A stretch of DNA of 6,359 nt, taken from NCBI GenBank assembly GCA_035514995.1, contig DATJCC010000116.1, positions 1-6,359 of the forward strand, written 5' to 3'. Origin of the DNA: Leucobacter_A sp035514995. Lineage in GTDB: Bacteria; Actinomycetota; Actinomycetes; Actinomycetales; Microbacteriaceae. Position 1 is the first letter of the stretch. The number at the start of each line of letters is the position of its first letter. The notes beneath the pieces were generated by a model. It did no database searches, had not been told where the DNA came from, and was given only the letters and a program-made list of their open reading frames with translations. A program made the translations under genes and the position numbers. This document shows positions 1 to 5,666 of the stretch, piece after piece.

Positions 1-1
1 C

Positions 2-838
2 GAGCGTTATCAAGCATCGCAGGCAAAGAATAAACGCTCGGGAGAAAGACCGGGAGATCGTTCCGGAGGTCGCCCCAAGAAGGCGGCTTCTGAACACGAG
101 TATGTTACGGGTCGGAATTCAGTTCTTGAGGCTTTGCGCACGAAAGTTCCAGTTGCCGGGATAACCATTGCCTCGGGCACTTCAATGGACGACCGAATGC
201 GAGAAATTATAGCTATTGCTGTAAGTCGTGGAATACCGGTTCTTGAAACGGTAAGACAAGAATTAGACCGAATGACGAGCGCAGACACTGTGCACCAGGG
301 AATCATTGCTAAGGTTCCTCCTTACAAGTATTTGCATCCAGACGATCTTTTCGAACAGTCAAGACGTGGTGGGAGGGTTCCTCTTCTTGTAGTGCTTGAC
401 GGAATTACTGACCCACGAAATCTCGGCGCGATCATTAGGTCGGTTGCCGCGTTTGGTGGCACCGGTGTGGTTGTGCCGCAACGCAGATCTGTGGGCGTAA
501 ACGCGGCGGCTTGGAAGACCTCTGCGGGTGCGGCAGCTCGCGTTCCTGTTGCGATGGCAACGAACTTGACGCAAGCACTTAAGTCTTTTAAATTAGCGGG
601 CGCGTTTGTTGTAGGTCTTGATGGTGACGGCGAAGTTGAGCTTCACAATCTTCAATTTGCAAACGACCCTCTAGTTGTTGTTGTTGGCAGTGAAGGTAAA
701 GGAATATCACGTCTGGTTAAGGAACAGTGTGACGCTGTTGTTTCTATCCCTATTTCACGCGCAACAGAGTCTTTGAACGCTGGAATTGCCACATCGGTTG
801 CTTTATATGAAATCTCGCAGAAACGAGCAGCTAAGTAA
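2..838 (+). CDS. rlmB: 23S rRNA (guanosine-2'-O-)-methyltransferase RlmB, 5'-truncated by the window edge
   Basis: SpoU-family (SPOUT) RNA methyltransferase. RlmB uses S-adenosylmethionine to 2'-O-methylate the guanosine equivalent to E. coli G2251 in the peptidyl-transferase P loop of 23S rRNA. The frame is open from base 2 to the TAA at 836-838, giving 278 in-window residues. It begins with a basic Arg/Lys/Gly-rich linker, then EYVTGRNSVLEAL, the start of the SpoU substrate-binding domain (about 100-300). The catalytic domain shows all three SpoU motifs: NLGAIIRS (419-442), GSEGKG (686-703) and SIPISRATESLNAG (about 746-785). These motifs sit in the deep-knot fold that binds AdoMet. A TTG at 134 is not the start, because conserved sequence lies upstream of it. 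The true start and the first residues of the basic extension lie outside the window. TrmH-type tRNA methyltransferases are the nearest alternative, but the N-terminal domain and motif details favour RlmB. Confidence 0.95.
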   Translation, partial: ERYQASQAKNKRSGERPGDRSGGRPKKAASEHEYVTGRNSVLEALRTKVPVAGITIASGTSMDDRMREIIAIAVSRGIPVLETVRQELDRMTSADTVHQGIIAKVPPYKYLHPDDLFEQSRRGGRVPLLVVLDGITDPRNLGAIIRSVAAFGGTGVVVPQRRSVGVNAAAWKTSAGAAARVPVAMATNLTQALKSFKLAGAFVVGLDGDGEVELHNLQFANDPLVVVVGSEGKGISRLVKEQCDAVVSIPISRATESLNAGIATSVALYEISQKRAAK

Positions 839-842
839 TTTT

Positions 843-880
843 AAGATTTGAATCTTTTGGTTTAAATCGATCTTTAAACC
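843..880 (+). terminator. Possible weak terminator: two AT-rich hairpins after rlmB
   Basis: Five bases after the rlmB stop, AAGAT (843-847) can pair with ATCTT (852-856), followed by a short T run (855-858). Next is a perfect 8-bp inverted repeat, GGTTTAAA (859-866) and TTTAAACC (873-880), with a six-base loop. Both stems are AT-rich and the second lacks a U-tract, so intrinsic termination is only possible. The position in a convergent spacer would suit a two-way terminator. Confidence 0.35.
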
Positions 881-1017
881 GTGCTTAAAGTGCATTTAAA
901 GCTGTGCTTAAAACCGTGCTAGAAACCGTGCTAGAAACATAGTGTGCTTATAGCTGCACTTAAAACACTGCTCTAAAACACTGCTCTAAAACACTGTACT
1001 TAAAACATAGTGTGCTT
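876..1017. repeat. Degenerate intergenic tandem-repeat array, 12-13 bp units
   Basis: This AT-rich array fills most of the spacer between the convergent rlmB and Rv3235-like genes. Units of AAACCGTGCTAG lie at 911-922 and 923-934 (identical), with a related copy at 876-887. Units of AAAACACTGCTCT lie at 962-974 and 975-987 (identical), with a variant AAAACACTGTACT at 988-1000. A 15-base word, AAACATAGTGTGCTT, closes each half (935-949 and 1003-1017), 68 bases apart, so the block may itself have been duplicated and then diverged. The units abut with no spacers, so this is not a CRISPR. No open reading frame of note crosses it. Confidence 0.8.
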
Positions 1018-1020
1018 GTT

Positions 1021-1416
1021 TCAGAGCAGACTGACGTCAGTTGCGCGCCACCCGAATCTAAAAAATTCTAGGCACATGGTGATCGCACAGCTACGGGTCG
1101 CGGTGTGCATTATGACTACACAATAAATTTTGCTCGGTGTTGTTTCTGAACGGGTCACACGCCCGGGTATTGGAACGACGCGAAGATTTTTTGAATAGTA
1201 GGTGGCTCGCTCAGTGCGCAGAGCGCGTTGAATTTCTAATTGATTGATTATGTGTGGTGAAACGTATCTAGCGAGCTGACCCGTTGGTCGGATGCCGTGC
1301 ACCGTTTCGTAGATTTTTATAGCTAGTGAGCGCACCTGGCCGTCAAGTAACGGAGGTGGTTGTGTTTGCTCTTCTTTCGCAGAAGAAAATTTATTTAGTG
1401 AGGTTACTAACGCCAT
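1021..1416 (-). CDS. Rv3235-like (DUF6459) family small protein
   Basis: A 131-residue protein resembling the actinobacterial Rv3235 family, small proteins of unknown function often encoded near secA or pdtaS. What is seen: a variable polar N-terminus with PPP at 20-22, then GQVRSLAIKIYETVHGIRP (residues 26-44) and QLARYVS (47-53). These match the family's signature of an amphipathic helix followed by G-x-RP-x-x-QL. The family's C-terminal beta segment ends in FRFGWRATDVSLL (119-131). I chose ATG 1416-1414 because AAAGGG (minus strand, 1427-1422) lies 5 bases upstream and because the N-terminus then has normal length. A GTG at 1497 would add 27 residues unlike the family and has no ribosome site. 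The gene converges on rlmB and diverges from pdtaS. No catalytic residues or membrane segments are apparent. The family call is from remembered motifs, without a search. Confidence 0.82.
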   Translation of the reverse strand: MALVTSLNKFSSAKEEQTQPPPLLDGQVRSLAIKIYETVHGIRPTGQLARYVSPHIINQLEIQRALRTERATYYSKNLRVVPIPGRVTRSETTPSKIYCVVIMHTATRSCAITMCLEFFRFGWRATDVSLL

Positions 1417-1483
1417 GACGACCCTTTCAACGCCGTTGTTGTTGTGTATCCCCCCACTTGAATACGTAATGTTATAAAGCACA

Positions 1484-1514
1484 ACCATAACCAACACCAG
1501 TAGCAGTGGGTCAA
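1484..1514 (-). promoter_or_regulatory. Candidate promoter for the Rv3235-like gene
   Basis: Read on the minus strand, TTGACC (1514-1509) is a five-of-six match to a -35 box. It is followed after 18-19 bases by TTATGGT (1490-1484), a poor -10. Transcription would start about 60 bases before the ATG at 1416. The -10 match is weak, so this is a guess from spacing and the -35 box. Confidence 0.25.
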
Positions 1515-1517
1515 GAA

Positions 1518-1543
1518 GCTTGCAAGCAGGCGTCCTGTAAGCA
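1518..1543. promoter_or_regulatory. Overlapping dyad symmetries between divergent genes (possible operator)
   Basis: GCTTGCAAGC (1518-1527) is a perfect 10-bp palindrome. It overlaps an imperfect inverted repeat in which GCAGG (1526-1530) pairs with CCTGT (1534-1538), one G-T wobble included, around a 3-base loop; TGC (1521-1523) and GCA (1541-1543) pair further out. The position, between the divergent Rv3235-like gene and pdtaS, suits a regulator-binding site. No regulator is encoded in the window, so function is speculative. Confidence 0.3.
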
Positions 1544-1564
1544 TGTTTGTAACCACTTTCTTAA

Positions 1565-1595
1565 GATAATTGAATAAAAAGTCGTTTCGTAGAAT
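1565..1595 (+). promoter_or_regulatory. Candidate -10 elements upstream of pdtaS
   Basis: Two five-of-six matches to TATAAT are present: GATAAT (1565-1570) and TAGAAT (1590-1595). Neither has a good -35 box at 16-18 bases. Use of the second would leave almost no leader before the GTG at 1607, giving a near-leaderless transcript, which is common in actinobacteria. This is a low-confidence call. Confidence 0.25.
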
Positions 1596-1606
1596 AGGCT
1601 GAAGCA

Positions 1607-3094
1607 GTGGCAATAATGAGTGAACTGGCTTCTAAATATACGAAGCTTAATGAAGATGAAATAGCGTGGCTGAAACTTTTGGTACCAGACATGCCGCTTC
1701 TTGCTGACCTTTCCTTTGGTGACTTAGTGATGTGGGCACCCAACGAGGAGGGCGAGTATTTGGCCATCGCCCACTCGCGGTCTTCAAGCAGCGTGACCCT
1801 CTTTTATCGTGATGTTGTTGGTGACTATCTACGTGAAGACTGGCGTGATGTGATCGAAGAAACCTTAGCGAGCAATGAGCCAGCAGTTTCTACTTCACCT
1901 GCATGGTATGAAGAAAACCCGATGAGGTTGACCGCTTATTCGGTTCGACGCACCAACCAAGATGGCACACTTACACCTCCTTTTGCAGTGCTTACAGTGC
2001 ACACCAGCCACGCAGTGGAGTTCAGCGCTTCTCGGCAGATTACTGCTTTTAAAGACTGTGCTGATGATATTTATAGGATGATCCAAAACGGCCAGTTCCC
2101 GGTCGTGGAATTCGAGCAGCGCTCTGCCCAGGGTGCTCCACGAGTAAGTGATGGGCTAATCAGACTTGATGCAGAAGGACGAATAACTTTCGCTAGCCCA
2201 AATAGCCAAACCGTTTTTGGGCGGCTCGGTCATCGTGATGAACTCGAGGGGGAGCGGCTCGCAGACGTAGTTGCAGAGCTTGTGCGTGGTCAAGCTGACA
2301 CGAATGAGTCACTACCTTTAATCGCACAAGCAAAATCTTCCCGGCGCGCAGATATTGAGGTCAGAGGGCTAACAGTAACACTCCGATCAATACCTATTTC
2401 ACGTGGCTCTGAACCTGATGGTGGAATAGTTTTGACGAGAGACATTTCTGCGATCAAAGAGCATGAGCAGATGCTTATTACAAAAGACGCGACTATTCGT
2501 GAGATTCACCATCGGGTCAAAAACAATCTACAAACTGTCGCATCACTGCTGCGAGTGCAGGCGCGAAGGGCTAAAAGTGAAGATGCTAAAGAAGCATTGA
2601 GTCAAGCGATGCGCAGAGTTGCAGCAATTGCTGTTGTGCACGACACCTTATCAACAGGGCTGGCTCAAACCGTAAACTTTGATGACGTTTTCGACCAAGT
2701 TTTAAAGCTCACCACAGAGGTGGCAAGCATCCACAACACCGTTGTGCATCTAGAAAAAGAGGGCAGCTTTGGTTCTTTACCTAGCGAATATGCGACACCG
2801 CTTTCGCTCGCGTTAACAGAGGTTGTTACTAACGCTGTTGAGCACGGATTGCGTGAGATCGAAGGGACAGTGCGAATTGTTGCTGAGCGCGATGAAACAA
2901 TGTTGCACGTTTCTGTTTCTGATACTGGTGCGGGGCTTCAAGGTGGGCAAGTCGGTGACGGTTTAGGCACCCAAATAGTGCGCACTCTGATAGAGGGTGA
3001 GCTTGGTGGGTCAATAAAGTGGCAGAATGTGAGCCCTGAAGGTGGAACACTAGTTACTATCGCTATTCCTATGCACTGGATAGCAAACGCTTAA
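1607..3094 (+). CDS. pdtaS: PdtaS-type cytosolic sensor histidine kinase
   Basis: A 495-residue histidine kinase co-linear with mycobacterial PdtaS (Rv3220c), which phosphorylates PdtaR, an ANTAR-domain RNA-binding antiterminator. Domains in order: an N-terminal GAF-like sensor (about 1-160, with LLADLSFGDLVMW at 31-43); a PAS domain (about 180-285, opening DGLIRLDAEGRITFASPN); a HisKA_2 dimerisation domain with EIHHRVKNNLQ (300-310), whose His302 in the HRxKN motif is the likely phosphoacceptor; and a HATPase_c domain with N box TNAVEHG (N409), G1 DTGAGL (D439) and G2 GDGLGTQIV. No membrane segments, so cytosolic. GTG 1607 has a weak AGG 8 bases upstream and gives gap-free alignment to the mycobacterial N-terminus; ATG 1616 is a serious alternative. 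Positions 53 and 57, cysteines in M. tuberculosis PdtaS, are Ala and Ser here. It heads a likely operon, and the partner pdtaR must lie elsewhere. Confidence 0.93.
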   Translation: MAIMSELASKYTKLNEDEIAWLKLLVPDMPLLADLSFGDLVMWAPNEEGEYLAIAHSRSSSSVTLFYRDVVGDYLREDWRDVIEETLASNEPAVSTSPAWYEENPMRLTAYSVRRTNQDGTLTPPFAVLTVHTSHAVEFSASRQITAFKDCADDIYRMIQNGQFPVVEFEQRSAQGAPRVSDGLIRLDAEGRITFASPNSQTVFGRLGHRDELEGERLADVVAELVRGQADTNESLPLIAQAKSSRRADIEVRGLTVTLRSIPISRGSEPDGGIVLTRDISAIKEHEQMLITKDATIREIHHRVKNNLQTVASLLRVQARRAKSEDAKEALSQAMRRVAAIAVVHDTLSTGLAQTVNFDDVFDQVLKLTTEVASIHNTVVHLEKEGSFGSLPSEYATPLSLALTEVVTNAVEHGLREIEGTVRIVAERDETMLHVSVSDTGAGLQGGQVGDGLGTQIVRTLIEGELGGSIKWQNVSPEGGTLVTIAIPMHWIANA

Positions 3095-3097
3095 GCC

Positions 3098-3748
3098 ATG
3101 AGGTTTAACAAACTGCTTGCTTGGCGTTTTTTGCAACTCCTAGCAGGGTTGGCTGCGTTTGGCGTTGGAATAGGGTTGATGGTTCGAGGGGCTTTGGGTG
3201 TTGCCCCTTGGGACGTGCTTGCGCAGGGTGTTTCTGCAGCTAGTGGTATTTCTTTTGGTTTAGCGAATGTCATTATTAGTTGTTTCGTTTTATTGTTGTG
3301 GATCCCGCTCCGGCAAAAACCGGGTATCGGAACGGTTCTTAATGCATTAATGATTGGCCCCGTTGCTCAGGGTGTGCTTGTGCTTTTACCGGAACAAGAC
3401 TCAATAGTTGTGCGCATTTTGCTGCTTCTTTCTGGAATAATTTTTATTGCTCTTGGGACTGGAATGTATATCGGGGCTTCATTTGGGCCTGGACCGCGTG
3501 ATGGTTTGATGACAGGTTTAAACTCGGTAACAGGCTTGCCGATCTGGATCGTGCGCACAGGAATAGAACTTTCAGTTTTGATTGTCGGCTGGATTCTGGG
3601 TGGAGATGTTGGAGTTGGCACTGTTCTCTTTGCCCTGTTTATAGGGCCGCTAGCGCAACCAGCGATGGTTTGGTTCAATCTGAGTGGGAGGGTAGCTTCA
3701 GCCGCTACAAAAAAATCAGATGATGAGGCTGATGTAACTAAAAACTGA
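3098..3748 (+). CDS. YczE/YitT-like six-helix integral membrane protein
   Basis: A 216-residue hydrophobic protein of the YczE/YyaS/YitT type; its substrate and role are not established. Probable membrane helices: about 11-30, 51-71, 76-97, 104-126, 147-167 and 172-193, followed by a charged cytoplasmic-type tail (TKKSDDEADVTKN). The two halves are a clear internal duplication offset by 96 residues: GALGVAPWD (31-39) matches GASFGPGPRD (126-135), and GIGTVLNALMIGPVAQ (76-91) matches GVGTVLFALFIGPLAQ (172-187). This gives a pseudo-twofold 3+3 helix arrangement. The conserved Pro-x-Asp loops and the IGPxAQ turns are the candidate functional sites. The ATG lies 3 bases after the pdtaS stop with no Shine-Dalgarno, which suggests translational coupling to pdtaS. 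A transporter or membrane accessory role is possible, but I do not assign one. Confidence 0.88.
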   Translation: MRFNKLLAWRFLQLLAGLAAFGVGIGLMVRGALGVAPWDVLAQGVSAASGISFGLANVIISCFVLLLWIPLRQKPGIGTVLNALMIGPVAQGVLVLLPEQDSIVVRILLLLSGIIFIALGTGMYIGASFGPGPRDGLMTGLNSVTGLPIWIVRTGIELSVLIVGWILGGDVGVGTVLFALFIGPLAQPAMVWFNLSGRVASAATKKSDDEADVTKN

Positions 3749-3769
3749 TATATCATCTACGATGGAAGA

Positions 3770-5533
3770 GTGATAAATCGTCTCTCAAACTTCTTTTTTA
3801 AAACTCTTCGCGAAGATCCATCTGATGCTGAGGTAATGAGCCACAAACTTATGGTGCGTGCTGGCTACATACGTAGACAGGCACCTGGCGTTTTTGCGTG
3901 GATGCCTTTGGGTTTGCGAGTAAAAGCAAAACTCGAACAAATCGTGCGTGAAGAAATGGCTAACGCTGGAGCGCACGAAGTGTATTTTCCTGCGCTCATG
4001 CCTCGTGAGCCATATGAGGCTACGGGTCGTTGGGAGGAGTATGGTGACGCGCTTTTTCGTTTGCAAGACAGACACGGCGCAGACTATTTGCTCGCGCCAA
4101 CCCACGAAGAGGTTTTTACCTTGCTCGTGCAAGACATCGTCAACTCATATAAAGATTTACCTTTGACGATTTACCAAATACAGGGCAAATATCGTGATGA
4201 GGCTAGACCTCGCGCGGGTCTCTTGCGTGGCCGAGAATTTACGATGAAAGACGCCTACTCATTTGATTTGAGCGATGCCGGTCTTGAAGCCAGCTACCAA
4301 GCTCAGCGCGACGCATATGAGCGTATTTTTAAACGCTTGGGCCTTGAATATGTGATAGTTCAGGCTGACGCTGGTGCAATGGGCGGTTCTAAAAGCGAAG
4401 AGTTTTTGCTTCCAACACCTATCGGTGAAGACACATTTGTGCGCTCTGCCGGCGGTTACGCGGCAAACGTTGAAGCTTATGTTTCGCAGGTTCCAGAAGA
4501 GATTCCGCTTGCTGATCAGCCACAAGCCCAGGTTTTTGATTCACCAAATGCGCCAACAATAGAAACACTCGTTGCGCTCGTCAACAAGGTGCTTCCAAGA
4601 GACGACCGCGCATGGGAAGCGGGAGACACCCTAAAAAATGTTGTTTTGGCGCTTGTCGACGCTGAAGGTAAACGTGAGCTCGTGGTCATCGGAATTCCGG
4701 GTGATCGTGATGTAGACGAAAAACGTCTCGAAGTCGCTTTCCCTAGTTTTGAAGTAGAACCAGCAAATGACGAAGATTTTAGAAAACATCAGGGATTGAA
4801 AAAAGGCTATATTGGTCCCGGAACAATGGAATCTCCAGTGCTTGGGCTTGAAGGTTCAAGCGGAGTTCGGTACCTTCTCGACCCCCGGATTGTGTCTGGG
4901 ACTGCTTGGATAACGGGTGCCAATGAACAAGAAAAGCACGTCGCTTATCTTGTTGCTGGCCGCGACTTCTCTAGTGATGGCGTTATCGATATCGCAACTA
5001 TTCGAAATGGTGACCCTGCCCCTGATGGGTCGGGCCCAATTGAGACCGCTCGTGGAATGGAAATTGGTCATGTCTTTCAGCTTGGGCGTAAGTATGCTGA
5101 AGCGTTAGGGCTGAAAATTCTAGATGAAAACGGCAAACTTCAAACCGTCACAATGGGTTCATATGGCATCGGGGTAACTAGAATTATGGCGATTTTGGCC
5201 GAGTTGCACCATGATGACCGGGGGCTGATTTGGCCGCGCGCTATCGCACCATATGACGTACATGTAGTTGCAACGGGTAAAGACGCTCTAATCTACGATC
5301 GTGCAGAAGAATTGGTAGCAAGGCTAGACTCTGAGGGGCTCGACGTTTTATTTGATGACAGACCAAAGGTTTCTCCAGGTGTGAAGTTTGGTGACGCAGA
5401 GATGCTGGGGGTGCCAACCATTGTTGTTGTAGGCCGTGATGCTGCTGATGGTTATGCTGAAGTGTGGGATCGCGCGGCAGGCACCAAAGAAAAGATCGCT
5501 TTGTCTGATGTGCTGAGCATTGTGAGTGGCTGA
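3770..5533 (+). CDS. proS: Prolyl-tRNA synthetase (class II, bacterial type with editing insertion)
   Basis: A cytosolic enzyme that charges tRNA-Pro with proline at ATP cost. It is a 587-residue class II synthetase of the bacterial architecture. The N-terminus RLSNFFFKTLREDPSDAEV is typical of actinobacterial ProRS. Proline-site motif THEE is at 111-114. Motif 2 runs from YRDEARPR (141-148) to REFTMKDAYSF (155-165). An INS (YbaK-like) editing domain lies at roughly 225-400, with TLKNVVL (Lys289) matching the editing Lys that is 279 in E. coli. Motif 3 is MGSYGIGVTR (462-471), and the C-terminal anticodon-binding domain covers about 490-587. The protein contains no cysteine; E. coli has Cys443 where Ser464 lies here. 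GTG 3770 is chosen because it gives the family N-terminus. GGAAG sits only one base upstream, too close for a normal ribosome site. The gene lies 21 bases after the membrane-protein gene, so probably the same transcript. Confidence 0.97.
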   Translation: MINRLSNFFFKTLREDPSDAEVMSHKLMVRAGYIRRQAPGVFAWMPLGLRVKAKLEQIVREEMANAGAHEVYFPALMPREPYEATGRWEEYGDALFRLQDRHGADYLLAPTHEEVFTLLVQDIVNSYKDLPLTIYQIQGKYRDEARPRAGLLRGREFTMKDAYSFDLSDAGLEASYQAQRDAYERIFKRLGLEYVIVQADAGAMGGSKSEEFLLPTPIGEDTFVRSAGGYAANVEAYVSQVPEEIPLADQPQAQVFDSPNAPTIETLVALVNKVLPRDDRAWEAGDTLKNVVLALVDAEGKRELVVIGIPGDRDVDEKRLEVAFPSFEVEPANDEDFRKHQGLKKGYIGPGTMESPVLGLEGSSGVRYLLDPRIVSGTAWITGANEQEKHVAYLVAGRDFSSDGVIDIATIRNGDPAPDGSGPIETARGMEIGHVFQLGRKYAEALGLKILDENGKLQTVTMGSYGIGVTRIMAILAELHHDDRGLIWPRAIAPYDVHVVATGKDALIYDRAEELVARLDSEGLDVLFDDRPKVSPGVKFGDAEMLGVPTIVVVGRDAADGYAEVWDRAAGTKEKIALSDVLSIVSG

Positions 5534-5535
5534 CT

Positions 5536-5605
5536 AGCGATGGTTTGTTAGTGAAGTTTGATTAGTGATGTTTGATGAGTGATGTTTGATGGGTGATGTT
5601 AGATA
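5536..5605. repeat. Five-unit 14-bp tandem repeat after proS
   Basis: Five abutting 14-base units begin two bases after the proS stop codon. The units are AGCGATGGTTTGTT (5536), AGTGAAGTTTGATT (5550), AGTGATGTTTGATG (5564), AGTGATGTTTGATG (5578) and GGTGATGTTAGATA (5592). The middle two are identical and the outer ones progressively diverged, as expected of replication slippage. It has no hairpin potential and is not an obvious terminator. It differs in unit and sequence from the array at 876-1017. Confidence 0.88.
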
Positions 5606-5654
5606 CTTGAATGGTACAAACTGTAGCTTGATTGGTTAGACTTAAATTTGAATT

Positions 5655-5660
5655 AGGAGG
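5655..5660 (+). promoter_or_regulatory. Consensus Shine-Dalgarno AGGAGG for the SRPBCC gene
   Basis: AGGAGG lies 6 bases before the ATG at 5667. It is the only full-consensus ribosome site in the window and fixes the start of a gene whose stop lies beyond the window. I found no convincing promoter in the 60 bases upstream. Confidence 0.9.
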
Positions 5661-5666
5661 CTATTA

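Noticed and set aside
134..838. rlmB starting at TTG 134
   Set aside because: The frame is open back to base 2, and EYVTGRNSVLEAL, part of the conserved SpoU N-terminal domain, begins before it.
876..1017. CRISPR array
   Set aside because: The units are 12-13 bases and abut without unique spacers, and there are no cas genes.
1417..1497. GTG 1497 extension of the Rv3235-like gene
   Set aside because: It has no Shine-Dalgarno and the extra residues are unlike the family, whereas ATG 1416 has AAAGGG 5 bases upstream.
1407..1613. Minus-strand 68-codon frame with a Trp/Cys/Leu-rich stretch, possible small membrane protein
   Set aside because: It covers the divergent promoter region, overlaps the Rv3235-like start in another frame, has no clear ribosome site and resembles no known family.
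3746..3755. TGATATATCA palindrome as an operator
   Set aside because: It is short and AT-only at its centre, and it includes the stop codon of the preceding gene; chance is enough to explain it, so it is mentioned only as context for the proS start.
3367..3756. Minus-strand 129-codon frame opposite the membrane-protein gene
   Set aside because: It is the antisense shadow of a well-supported gene; its Pro/Ser/Thr/Arg-rich composition is what antisense of hydrophobic codons gives.
3785..5108. Several 60-115 codon frames on both strands within proS
   Set aside because: All lie inside an intact, strongly recognised gene and show no family features of their own.
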